The notes under the pieces: generated by a model
What the model was told of the DNA's origin: nothing
Database searches by the model: none
The model's input: the letters and a program-made list of their open reading frames with translations, nothing else
Source of the DNA: Idiomarina sp. X4
GTDB lineage: Bacteria; Pseudomonadota; Gammaproteobacteria; Enterobacterales; Alteromonadaceae
DNA length: 64,000 nt
Assembly (NCBI RefSeq): GCF_002808045.1
Contig: NZ_CP025000.1
Coordinates: forward strand, 1,054,001-1,118,000
Direction of reading: 5' to 3'
Part shown: positions 53,399 through 61,571 of the stretch, in pieces
Numbering within the stretch: the stretch's first letter is position 1
Layout: each line of letters begins with the position of its first letter
Made by a program: the position numbers and the translations under genes

Positions 53399-53886
53399 TT
53401 TGGCAGCTCCAAATCTGAATTCGCCATCACTTTCTCTTTTTGCGCTTTGCGGAATTCATGGACGCGTTTGCGTACTTCGCTGTCAAAGCTACCAATAACC
53501 TGAGCTGCCAGCAAACCTGCGTTCGCCGCCCCGGCATCACCAATAGCCAGGGTTCCCACGGCAACACCTTTAGGCATCTGCACAATCGATAACAAGCTAT
53601 CCAAACCTTTCAGCTGTTTGCTTGGAACCGGCACACCAAACACCGGAATAGCAGTATAAGCCGCCAGCATACCCGGCAAGTGAGCAGCGCCACCCGCACC
53701 GGCAATAACCACAGGCACTCCGTCTTGCTCGGCTTGTTCCATGGTCGATTTAAGTAAGTCCGGCGTACGATGAGCAGAAACGACCTTCGCCTGCCATTTC
53801 ACGTTCAACGATTCCAGCATCTCTGCTGCTTTTTGCATTACCGGCCAATCGGACTGGGAACCCATTAGAATCAATACCGGAGCCAT
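53395..53886 (-). CDS. purE: N5-carboxyaminoimidazole ribonucleotide mutase
   Basis: 163 residues. [23 protein letters not shown] and [14 protein letters not shown] are the class I PurE motifs; the catalytic His is in AHRTP. It acts right after PurK in the same operon. Confidence 0.97.
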   Translation of the reverse strand: MAPVLILMGSQSDWPVMQKAAEMLESLNVKWQAKVVSAHRTPDLLKSTMEQAEQDGVPVVIAGAGGAAHLPGMLAAYTAIPVFGVPVPSKQLKGLDSLLSIVQMPKGVAVGTLAIGDAGAANAGLLAAQVIGSFDSEVRKRVHEFRKAQKEKVMANSDLELPK

Positions 53887-54068
53887 GGTGTCACCTTTTA
53901 TTTACTGTTTGGATGTGCGTCTGTATTCGGAAAGGCGGGAATTGTAGCTATTGGCGGGCACGACTGCAAATTTACTGCGCTTTTTTTAAACAATGTACGA
54001 CTTTTTGCTAATCGCCTTGTTAATCCGCTAAGGTAGAATGCAATGAAACAACGCTAATGAGGTATTTT

Positions 54069-54614
54069 ATGTTGCTCTCAGCCCAAGACTCGCTGCTTCT
54101 TATTGTCGATGCTCAGGAACGGCTGTTACCGGCTATTCACCAGCGGGATGTTGTCACCTCTCGTATGCGCTGGCTGGGCGAAATTGCTATGCAGCTAGAC
54201 GTGCCCATATTAATTACCGAGCAATACCCCAAAGGCCTGGGCTACACCGTTAGTGCCTTGCAGGACATTATTGAAGCCGGTCGAGTGGTCGAGAAAACCC
54301 ACTTCAGTGCATTGAAAGAGCAAACCTTCCGCGATGTACTGAGTGAATACAATAAAAAACACATTGTTATTATGGGCATGGAAACGCACGTTTGTGTCAT
54401 GCAAACAGCTATAGATATGCAAAATACCGGTTACCAAGTATTCCTTCCTGCTGACACGGTTGGCTCACGACGCCCCACAGACAAAGAATGTGCAATAGAG
54501 CGCATGAGAAATTCTGGCGTTGAGATCATTACTTCTGAAATGGCGGCGTTTGAGTGGCTGGAGAAGTCCGGTACCGATACTTTCCGCCACATTAGTCGTA
54601 ACTGGTTAAAATAA
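54069..54614 (+). CDS. Isochorismatase-family cysteine hydrolase
   Basis: 181 residues from the second ATG (AGGT a few bases upstream). The triad is Asp in LLIVDAQE, Lys in VEKTHFSAL and Cys in GMETHVCVMQTA, with the cis-peptide region beside it. Members such as YcaC cleave small amides or isochorismate; the substrate is not known. It is a single gene, with a cold-shock gene following. Confidence 0.9.
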   Translation: MLLSAQDSLLLIVDAQERLLPAIHQRDVVTSRMRWLGEIAMQLDVPILITEQYPKGLGYTVSALQDIIEAGRVVEKTHFSALKEQTFRDVLSEYNKKHIVIMGMETHVCVMQTAIDMQNTGYQVFLPADTVGSRRPTDKECAIERMRNSGVEIITSEMAAFEWLEKSGTDTFRHISRNWLK

Positions 54615-54626
54615 AACAAGGTCTTG

Positions 54627-54654
54627 TTGACTCAGGCTGTATTAAGCGTATACT
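54627..54654 (+). promoter_or_regulatory. Promoter of the cold-shock gene
   Basis: TTGACT (54627-54632), a 16-base spacer and TATACT (54649-54654) make a strong sigma-70 promoter. Transcription from about 54661 would give a leader of about 135 bases before the ATG, as in cspA-type genes. Confidence 0.75.
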
Positions 54655-54796
54655 CGAAGCCGCTGAGAAAATTTCGGCTATTGATTTGAGATTATTTACG
54701 AAGTCCTTTTTTGCTGTACCTCGTTTTGTAAGTCCAAGTAATACCAAGTTTTTTGAGCATTTTTGTTTTTAACATGCACTACGAGGAAATATCAGC

Positions 54797-55003
54797 ATGT
54801 CTACTACTACTGGTAAAGTAAAATTCTTTAACGAAGCAAAAGGCTTCGGTTTCATCGAGCAAGAAAACGGCGCAGACGTATTCGTACATTTCAGCGCTAT
54901 CCAAGCAGACGGTTTCAAAACTTTGGCTGAAGGCCAGCAAGTTTCTTTCACCGTTGCTCAAGGTCCTAAAGGTCCTCAAGCTGAAAACGTAGTTCCTATG
55001 TAA
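54797..55003 (+). CDS. Cold-shock domain protein (CspA family)
   Basis: 68 residues, a single cold-shock domain: KGFGFI (RNP1) and DVFVHF (RNP2) bind single-stranded RNA. It is cytoplasmic, an RNA chaperone. GAGGAAATATCAGC precedes the ATG. The long leader and own promoter and terminator fit temperature control at the RNA level. Which paralog of the csp set it is cannot be told. Confidence 0.95.
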   Translation: MSTTTGKVKFFNEAKGFGFIEQENGADVFVHFSAIQADGFKTLAEGQQVSFTVAQGPKGPQAENVVPM

Positions 55004-55050
55004 GGAACTCTTAGTGCACATAGTGCATTAAGCGTTTTAAAGAATTTCGA

Positions 55051-55079
55051 AACGCCGCTTTTTTAAGCGGCGTTTTTTT
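55051..55079 (+). terminator. Rho-independent terminator of the cold-shock gene
   Basis: AACGCCGCTT and AAGCGGCGTT form a perfect 10-base-pair stem with a TTTT loop, followed by a T-run. Confidence 0.95.
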
Positions 55080-55182
55080 ATGCTTCCAGTTACTTTATTT
55101 GCGTTATTCCTAAACTTTCCCTTCAAAAATACGATAACCTTACTAACATTGATGTTAATCAAACTTTTTCAAAAAGGCTGTT

Positions 55183-56754
55183 ATGAAAAACATTGGTCCG
55201 GTCACCGGCAAGGAAAACCGCTTTCCCGATCACTATCGACTCATTTCGTCGACAGATCTCAAGGGTATTATCACCCACTGCAACGAAGATTTCGTCAATG
55301 TCAGTGGCTATACTCGCGCAGAATTAATTGGCTCTCCCCACAATATTCTTCGTCACCCCGATATGCCGGCTGGCGTTTTCGAGCAAATGTGGAAAACCAT
55401 TAAGCGCGGCAAGCCCTGGATGGGTTTGGTCAAAAACCGTTGTAAAAATGGCGACCACTACTGGGTCAGTGCGTATGTCACGCCTATTATGGAAGACGGA
55501 AAACCTAAAGGCTTTGAGTCCGTTCGCGTTGCCGCATCCGAGCAGCGTAAAAAACGCGCTCAAGCTATTTACGATCGCTTAAATGCCGACAAACATGCCC
55601 TACCTCTAACACAGCGTTTATGGCTTGGCTGCAAAGACCTCATGCCGGTTGTGATTCCGGGCATTGCGGCCAGTGCGGTCATCGCACTAATGGGTCAGCC
55701 CGTGCCCGCGCTTATCACGCTGGCGGCTACCGCACTAACCACCTTTGCCTATGGCGCTTATATTGGTCGTATGCTGCAAGGGTTACTCAACCTGCGTCCC
55801 GAAGCCTTCGACTCTGAGCTGGTTGGAATGACCTATTTCGATATGCAGGGCCGAGAAGCAAAATTGGCAATGCAGTTATTGAGTGAAGGGGCACGAAACA
55901 GAACCGCCCTTAGCCGCATGAAAGACGCAGTTTCAGGGCTTTTAGCGATAGCTGATGACACTCACCAACAAGCAGCCGACAGTAAGGCGCAAATAGACAG
56001 GCAAACAGCATCGACCGAACAAACCGCAACAGCTATGAATGAAATGTCGTCAGCGATCCAAGAAGTGGCTGATACGGTAGAGCGTAACGCTCAGCAAGCG
56101 GAATCGGCCCGGGCTAATGTTGAAAATAGTGTTCAGCTCGCGCGCCAAGCGAGTGATGTTATAGTCAGCTTGCACGATGCGGTTAAGGAAATTGCTCAAA
56201 CGGTTCATGAACTCGATCAGTCGACCGGAGCCATAGGCGAAGCAGCCGATTTAATTTCATCGATTGCCGACCAAACCAATCTACTGGCTCTTAACGCAGC
56301 CATAGAGGCAGCGCGCGCCGGTGAACACGGTCGCGGGTTCTCAGTAGTGGCAGACGAAGTACGTAACCTGGCGCAACGCACAACTCAGTCAACAGACAGC
56401 ATTCACCAGGTCATTCAACAACTGCGTGATAAGGCGGGTAACGCGGTTTCTGTATCGAACAAAGGTGAAGAGGCTGCGGCAGAGGGTGTTAATAAGGTCA
56501 GAGAAGCCGATACAGCATTAGGCGAAATATCGACGGCTATCGAAGAAATTTCGGATATGTCCACACAAATGGCGTCGGCCGTTGAAGAGCAAAGCGGCGT
56601 TGCAGAGCATATTAGCGAGCAAATCACCTCTATTGCTGACACCGCTCGTTCAACTCAGGCAACGTCAGAGCAGACTCAAAGTTCGAGTACAGAGCTGCAA
56701 TCGACCATTAAGCAGTTGTACTCTCTTATTGAGCGCTTTGACCTGAAGTCTTAA
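55183..56754 (+). CDS. Aer-like PAS-containing methyl-accepting chemotaxis protein
   Basis: 523 residues. An N-terminal PAS domain (about 15-120: [21 protein letters not shown] and [14 protein letters not shown]) resembles the FAD-binding domain of Aer. Two helices (about 150-190) anchor it, then a signalling domain (230-523) has the conserved hairpin tip [21 protein letters not shown]. It probably senses redox or energy state rather than an external ligand. Its stop shares TTAA with the converging cysE stop. Confidence 0.92.
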   Translation: MKNIGPVTGKENRFPDHYRLISSTDLKGIITHCNEDFVNVSGYTRAELIGSPHNILRHPDMPAGVFEQMWKTIKRGKPWMGLVKNRCKNGDHYWVSAYVTPIMEDGKPKGFESVRVAASEQRKKRAQAIYDRLNADKHALPLTQRLWLGCKDLMPVVIPGIAASAVIALMGQPVPALITLAATALTTFAYGAYIGRMLQGLLNLRPEAFDSELVGMTYFDMQGREAKLAMQLLSEGARNRTALSRMKDAVSGLLAIADDTHQQAADSKAQIDRQTASTEQTATAMNEMSSAIQEVADTVERNAQQAESARANVENSVQLARQASDVIVSLHDAVKEIAQTVHELDQSTGAIGEAADLISSIADQTNLLALNAAIEAARAGEHGRGFSVVADEVRNLAQRTTQSTDSIHQVIQQLRDKAGNAVSVSNKGEEAAAEGVNKVREADTALGEISTAIEEISDMSTQMASAVEEQSGVAEHISEQITSIADTARSTQATSEQTQSSSTELQSTIKQLYSLIERFDLKS

Positions 56755-57563
56755 GAGTTATCCGGCTCTTTGTGATGAGTGCGTCGCTCAGCGGCGCGCT
56801 CAGTTTCCTCTAAAAAGTCCACGTCATCGACGTCAACTTCCGGAATTTCGCCACACACATCACCACCAAGCTTATTCACTGCCTGGCATAAATCCGATAC
56901 TTTATTGTCTAATACTTGGACGTGGTCCAACATACGGCCTATCGCTGTCGCGACAGGATCAGGGTTATCCGCCGAAATCGCATACGCATCAAAACCATAC
57001 TCTCGCGCCATTTTTTCGCGACGTTCACTGGTTTCTTTATCGATACCCGACTTCGCCACACGTGCGGGAATACCGACAACCGTTGTTAATTCAGGTACAT
57101 CCCGAACAACAACCGCGTTCGAGCCAATTCTAGCCTGATGCCCAACCGTTAAAGGCCCTAAAACTTTTGCTCCGGCACCAATAACAACGCCGTCTTTCAA
57201 CGTTGGATGTCTTTTGCCTTTATGCCAGCTGGTGCCGCCTAACGTGACGCCGTGATACAAAGTAACGTCGTCACCTATTTCCGCTGTTTCACCAATCACA
57301 ACGCCCATGCCGTGGTCGATGAAAAAGCGACGCCCTATTTTAGCGCCAGGATGTATCTCAACACCGGTCAGCCAACGCGCAACGTTTGAAAGAAAACGAG
57401 CTAGCCAATATAGCTTCCATGTCCACAGTTTGTGGCTTATACGATGAAACCAAATGGCGTGCAGCCCAGGATAATGGAACAGTACTTCCATGGTATTGCG
57501 AGCAGCCGGGTCACGGTCGAATACACTGGCGATATCTTCTTTCATTCCTTTAAAAAACGCCAT
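56751..57563 (-). CDS. cysE: Serine O-acetyltransferase, EpsC type
   Basis: 270 residues. The left-handed beta-helix core shows [28 protein letters not shown] and [18 protein letters not shown], with the catalytic His and Asp of serine acetyltransferase. It lacks the long N-terminal helical domain of E. coli CysE and resembles Bacillus/Azotobacter-type enzymes, but has an extra acidic C-terminal tail of about 75 residues rich in Asp and Glu. It makes O-acetylserine for cysteine. It is about ten bases after the DUF2489 gene. Confidence 0.88.
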   Translation of the reverse strand: MAFFKGMKEDIASVFDRDPAARNTMEVLFHYPGLHAIWFHRISHKLWTWKLYWLARFLSNVARWLTGVEIHPGAKIGRRFFIDHGMGVVIGETAEIGDDVTLYHGVTLGGTSWHKGKRHPTLKDGVVIGAGAKVLGPLTVGHQARIGSNAVVVRDVPELTTVVGIPARVAKSGIDKETSERREKMAREYGFDAYAISADNPDPVATAIGRMLDHVQVLDNKVSDLCQAVNKLGGDVCGEIPEVDVDDVDFLEETERAAERRTHHKEPDNS

Positions 57564-57572
57564 GCGGCCTCC

Positions 57573-58031
57573 TCAGGCGGCGGGAAAATTCTTCAATAGC
57601 TTATCGACGTCGGCAAGGATAATGTCGCGCATACTCTTCTCGTATCCTTCGCGCTCATCATCCAGCTCACGAATCTTTTTCTTAGGAAACTTTTTGCGGT
57701 TTTCATGCGTCGGCATGTGTTTAATTTTGTCGTACATGTCATGCATAGCCGGATAGTCCTGCGAGTAGTCATATTTGACCGCCTCAGGCCGATGATCGAG
57801 CAGCACAACGATTCGTAAACACCCTTCAGACAAAGGACACTGCTCTTGTTGCATTGCCTTAGCTATCGTAATAATACTCTCGTCAATTCTATCAACACGC
57901 TTTTGGACGGCCGCTTTACGTATATTATTCTGACCACGTAGTCGTAACATTAGCGTTGCCGCATACCATCCAAGCCCGATAATAATCACGAGCCCAACTA
58001 TGGCTATTACCCAAAGTAGTTCACTGGACAT
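57573..58031 (-). CDS. DUF2489-family membrane-anchored protein
   Basis: 152 residues with one N-terminal helix (about 5-28) and a soluble domain with KAVQKRVDRI-type helices and a conserved CPLSEGCLRI segment. DUF2489 proteins sit beside yihI in many gammaproteobacteria; their function is unknown. Its ATG overlaps the yihI TAA (TAATG). Confidence 0.8.
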   Translation of the reverse strand: MSSELLWVIAIVGLVIIIGLGWYAATLMLRLRGQNNIRKAAVQKRVDRIDESIITIAKAMQQEQCPLSEGCLRIVVLLDHRPEAVKYDYSQDYPAMHDMYDKIKHMPTHENRKKFPKKKIRELDDEREGYEKSMRDIILADVDKLLKNFPAA

Positions 58032-58447
58032 TAGTACTCCTCATCATCCCAGTCGTCATCAAGCTCGTAACCCAGCTTGCTGATAAGTGTTTCGTAACGC
58101 TCTGACTTTTCATCCAAATAGCGCTGGTCTTCCGCACTCAAGGTTTCCCCTTCTTCAAAGCGTTCAGCCAAAGTTTGTAGACGCTCATCGTTTTGCAGCT
58201 GCTGCAACTCCTGCTCAGGCGTCATCACAAGTTCTATTTTACGGCGGCTACCAACACGAGGATCTTTCTCATCCGTACTTTTGCTTTGAGTCACTGCTGC
58301 TTTTTGACTCTCAAGATGGCGCTGGCCCGGTCGCAGACCTTTCCCTTTCTTTTTACCTTTAGTGCTTGTTTCACTTGGGCGCTTGTCTTTTGGCTGCTTC
58401 GAGGGCGCCAAAGGACCTGTTTTACGTGTTTTCTTTCGGCGAGTCAT
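58031..58447 (-). CDS. yihI: Der GTPase-activating protein YihI
   Basis: 138 residues. A highly basic low-complexity N-terminus (RRKKTRKTG, then KGKGLRPGQRHLES) and an acidic helical C-terminus ending ELDDDWDDEEY are the YihI pattern. It stimulates the GTPase of Der during 50S ribosome assembly. The genomic neighbourhood (engB, polA nearby) matches that of E. coli yihI. Confidence 0.9.
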   Translation of the reverse strand: MTRRKKTRKTGPLAPSKQPKDKRPSETSTKGKKKGKGLRPGQRHLESQKAAVTQSKSTDEKDPRVGSRRKIELVMTPEQELQQLQNDERLQTLAERFEEGETLSAEDQRYLDEKSERYETLISKLGYELDDDWDDEEY

Positions 58448-58542
58448 TGTCGCTCCTGGTTAGGAAAACTTTAAAGTAAAGATATAGGGGTATTGTAACG
58501 CAAGAATGCGTAAAACGTCATTGTTGGAATAATAATGAGGGC

Positions 58543-58573
58543 AGAAAAGAAAAAAGGCGATGTTTCCATCGCC
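58543..58573 (-). terminator. Terminator of the candidate RNA
   Basis: GGCGATG and CATCGCC pair around a GAAA loop (minus-strand reading), followed by TTTTTTCTTTTC. The motif closely resembles the end of E. coli csrC as I recall it. Confidence 0.85.
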
Positions 58574-58740
58574 TGCTTTCTCATAAGATGGGCAGCGCAC
58601 TGCTACTATGAGAATGGTTGTCACTGCTTCCGAGTTGTTATTGCGGTCTTCCGTAACCTGCTTTTTATTGTTGTTATTATTAAATGGAGCAACCGCAAGC
58701 CTCTCGGCTATTTACTCCCTGGATTATCGATAAATGAGAT
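58543..58740 (-). ncRNA. Candidate small RNA in the csrC position
   Basis: On the minus strand the 3' end is well defined: TTCTCATA/TATGAGAA hairpin (58578-58614) with an inner GCAG/CTGC stem, then GGCGATG-GAAA-CATCGCC and TTTTTTCTTTT. A further AGCC-GAGA-GGCT tetraloop hairpin lies near 58700. Four GGA triplets are present, fewer than in CsrB/CsrC. The 5' end is not known and the coordinate given is a guess. Confidence 0.4.
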
Positions 58741-59020
58741 GACTGTTTATAAAACGGAAATCTAACTTTTCGATAATCGCCTCGACCTCTTGTTATTTTT
58801 TTGTATCGAGTTAGCTGTATTTTTACAGTCTTTTTATTATTTTCTCAAGGGCTACAAGCCAATTATTTTTGTTTTTGTCAGGCTAGACCGTCCTCGAGCG
58901 TTGTTAACAATACTTGAACCAAATATTAATTCAACAACTTTCTTGATCTAAAAAACAACTTTTTTATTACTTTTTGATAACAAAACAAAAAAATCACTGA
59001 CTTTTTATGCGCTTAGTTAT

Positions 59021-59045
59021 AAAAAAAGCGGCATCAAGCCGCTTT
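59021..59045 (-). terminator. Terminator of the cytochrome c4 gene
   Basis: AAAGCGGC and GCCGCTTT pair around a 5-base loop; on the minus strand a seven-T run follows. It sits 30 bases past the cytochrome stop. Confidence 0.85.
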
Positions 59046-59075
59046 CTTTCAAATTGACTCTATTTTGGCTAACGA

Positions 59076-59702
59076 TTAGTACAAACCGCTCAAAAACTTC
59101 GACATGAGTTCAATTTCTTCGTCTGTCATTTTCTCAGCAACGCCTCGCATCATGCCATTTGGATCATTTGCACGCTCACCGCTGCGGAACATTTTCAACT
59201 GAGACTCCGTGTAGGCTGCATGCTGACCTGAAATGTCAGGAAATGCCGCTAAGCCCATGCCATTACCACGCGGACCATGACAAGCTGCACATGATGGAAT
59301 ATTGGTTTCGGGATTACCGCGGCGGAAGAAATCTTCGCCCTTTGCAATTAATTCTTTAGGTGTTTCGCCTTTTGGCTCGTCTTGCGATGCATAGAATGCA
59401 GCCAGATCCGCCATGTCTTGTTCAGATAAGCTTGCTACTTGTCCCATCATAATCGGGTTGTTCCGGCCTTCTTCACCGCCTGTTTCAGAGGCGCGCTTAA
59501 AGTCCATCAACTGCTTATACAAATACTTTTCGTGTTGACCGGCTAAGTGCGGGTACATATCGGTTGGAGATTCACCATTGGGCCCATGACAAGCCGCACA
59601 TACCTGTGATTTCTCTTTACCAGCTTCGGCATCGCCACTTTGCGCTAATGCGATACCCGTGGTACCGAAGAAAAGTCCCAATAAGATTGCGAATTTTTTC
59701 AT
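59076..59702 (-). CDS. Cytochrome c4 (diheme)
   Basis: 208 residues with a signal peptide (MKKFAILLGLFFGTTGIALA) and two cytochrome c domains, each with CAACHGP (residues 35-39 and about 136-140), joined by a short linker, the cytochrome c4 layout. Axial methionines would be in NPIMMGQ and GMMRG. It passes electrons in the periplasm, often to a terminal oxidase. In many gammaproteobacteria this gene is next to engB, as here. Confidence 0.93.
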   Translation of the reverse strand: MKKFAILLGLFFGTTGIALAQSGDAEAGKEKSQVCAACHGPNGESPTDMYPHLAGQHEKYLYKQLMDFKRASETGGEEGRNNPIMMGQVASLSEQDMADLAAFYASQDEPKGETPKELIAKGEDFFRRGNPETNIPSCAACHGPRGNGMGLAAFPDISGQHAAYTESQLKMFRSGERANDPNGMMRGVAEKMTDEEIELMSKFLSGLY

Positions 59703-59904
59703 GTTTGCTTCTCTTCTGTTCTGGATGGCGCCACGCGCCCCAACAAATCACCTTAAACAGGTTGCTATTTTACACAAAACTTGTGTGGATTAAATGATTA
59801 ATAGCTAATCTATCTGGAATTCGTCGTTGGCTGACGTGCTGAGATCATTCATAATGGGGTCTGTTTTAGATTTTTTTAACCAATAAGCGACCCTATCTGT
59901 GTCA

Positions 59905-60516
59905 ATGAAACCTCTGAACTATGCAAGCGCTAGCTTTGTCACCAGCGCACCAGACATTACTAAATTGCCGCCTGATACGGGAATTGAAATTGCTTTCGCC
60001 GGGCGCTCTAACGCCGGTAAATCAAGTGCGCTAAACACGTTAACACGGCAAAAAGCTTTGGCCAGAACCAGTAAGACCCCCGGCCGTACACAGTTAATTA
60101 ACGTATTTGAACTCGACAGCGGCGAGCGACTCATCGACTTACCCGGTTATGGTTTCGCGAAAGTGCCTATGGCAGTTAAAGAAAAGTGGCAAAAGGCGTT
60201 GGCTGAATACTTGCAAAAACGCGACAGCTTAAAAGGCATTGTGGTACTTATGGATATTCGCCATCCGTTCCGCGAAACGGACCAAGAGCTTATCTACTGG
60301 GCAGCCGACTGCGGTATTCCTGTGCTTGCTTTGCTGACCAAAGCAGACAAGCTAAAGCAAGGTGCGCGCAAATCGACGGTTTTACAGGCCAGGCAGGCAG
60401 CCATTGCATTTAATGGTGATGTTCAAGTTGAAGCCTTTTCCTCTTTAAAACGCATTGGCGTAGAGCAACTTGAAAACAAACTCAACGAGTGGTTTGGCAG
60501 CCAAGATGACGGATAA
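59905..60516 (+). CDS. engB: Ribosome biogenesis GTPase EngB (YihA/YsxC)
   Basis: 203 residues from the ATG at 59905, matching E. coli YihA; a GTG two codons earlier is open. G1 is [13 protein letters not shown]3 is IDLPGYG, G4 is LTKADK and G5 is FSSLK. It is needed for assembly of the large ribosomal subunit. Its stop lies inside the start of the EamA transporter gene. Confidence 0.96.
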   Translation: MKPLNYASASFVTSAPDITKLPPDTGIEIAFAGRSNAGKSSALNTLTRQKALARTSKTPGRTQLINVFELDSGERLIDLPGYGFAKVPMAVKEKWQKALAEYLQKRDSLKGIVVLMDIRHPFRETDQELIYWAADCGIPVLALLTKADKLKQGARKSTVLQARQAAIAFNGDVQVEAFSSLKRIGVEQLENKLNEWFGSQDDG

Positions 60517-61450
60517 TCAACACCCACTCAGCGCTTGGTTGTTATTGGGGTTACTTTCCCTTATTTGGGGGAGCTCATTTCTGTTGATTAAAAAGGGCCT
60601 TATCGCATTTGGTCCCATGGAAGTGGGCGCTTTAAGAATTAGCTCTGCAGGTATTGTATTAGCGCCCTTTATAGCAAAACGTCTGAATAAAATTACTCGT
60701 AAACACTGGTTGAAGCTAGCCAGTGTTGGATTGGTCGGCAGCTTCATACCGGCTTTCATGTTTGCCATTGCACAAACGCAGCTCGCCAGTGGTGTCACCG
60801 GCGTGTTGAATGCATTAACACCCATCACCACACTGGTTATCGGCGCGCTATTTTTCCATCAGTCGGCCAAAGTCGCTCAGGTTATCGGTATTATCATTGG
60901 TTTAGGCGGTACACTGTTACTAATAACGGCCTCAGCGAATGGTGGTTGGGATTTTAATCTCTACGCACTGCTAGTCATGGCCGCAACCGTTTGTTACGGA
61001 CTTAACCTCAACCTGATAAAACACAAAATAACCGATTTGGCGCCGCTGACAATTACCGGCATTTCCTTATTAATGGCGGCGGTACCAGCTACCATCTACC
61101 TGTTTGTGGGTACCGAGTTTGTGACACAAGTTCAACAACCGGGTGCCATGCTGTCATTGGTGTCGGTATTGGTATTAGGCATTATTGGTACAGCCGGAGC
61201 CTTAGTTATTTTTAACCACGTCGTTCGCCTAACCAATACGGTATTTACCAGTTCAGTCACTTACCTTATTCCAGTTGTTGCCGTGTTGCTGGGTGTACTC
61301 GACGGCGAACCGTTCTGGTTTCAGCATGGTATCGGCATGGCAGCCATTTTAGTTGGTGTCTGGTTTGCTAACCGAAAAGGTCGTTCAGGGCTTGCTGGCA
61401 TGCCTGCGCGGGATAAAAGCAAAAACACCGCAACTCAGAAAGAAACATAA
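60506..61450 (+). CDS. EamA/DMT-family transporter
   Basis: 314 residues from the ATG at 60506, which overlaps the engB stop; a longer frame to 60470 is unlikely. Ten helices in two EamA repeats: [20 protein letters not shown] opens the first and [19 protein letters not shown] the second. It exports amino acids or related metabolites, substrate unknown. A terminator between it and polA follows. Confidence 0.88.
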   Translation: MTDNQHPLSAWLLLGLLSLIWGSSFLLIKKGLIAFGPMEVGALRISSAGIVLAPFIAKRLNKITRKHWLKLASVGLVGSFIPAFMFAIAQTQLASGVTGVLNALTPITTLVIGALFFHQSAKVAQVIGIIIGLGGTLLLITASANGGWDFNLYALLVMAATVCYGLNLNLIKHKITDLAPLTITGISLLMAAVPATIYLFVGTEFVTQVQQPGAMLSLVSVLVLGIIGTAGALVIFNHVVRLTNTVFTSSVTYLIPVVAVLLGVLDGEPFWFQHGIGMAAILVGVWFANRKGRSGLAGMPARDKSKNTATQKET

Positions 61451-61481
61451 AAAACCCGGCTCAAGAGAGCCGGGTAAAAAG
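61450..61481. terminator. Terminator between converging EamA and polA genes
   Basis: ACCCGGCTC and GAGCCGGGT form a perfect 9-base-pair stem around AAGA. On the minus strand it is followed by a T-run, so it mainly ends polA. Confidence 0.85.
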
Positions 61482-61571
61482 TAATCCAGGGAGAACAATT
61501 TGTTGAGGGTGGATTATTTCCCTCAATTAATCTGACTAGGGTGCTCAAAAAAAGTTCAGCTTTTTTTGAAT

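Larger units (their letters stand above)
58448..59075. other. 628-base gene-free region with candidate minus-strand RNA
   Basis: This lies between yihI and the cytochrome c4 gene and is very AT-rich. No protein gene is supported. It contains two terminators pointing left (58543-58573 and 59021-59045) and an 8-bp hairpin (58578-58614), so a minus-strand transcript probably begins somewhere between them. In E. coli the csrC RNA occupies the corresponding gap. Confidence 0.6.

Noticed and set aside
58535..58765. Open frame of 76 codons on the plus strand in the yihI / cytochrome c4 gap
   Set aside because: It crosses the terminator and hairpin of the candidate minus-strand RNA, has no recognisable domain and no good ribosome site.
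61451..61571. Spot 42 (spf) RNA near polA
   Set aside because: The position is right for E. coli but the short interval holds only the shared terminator and no matching sequence.
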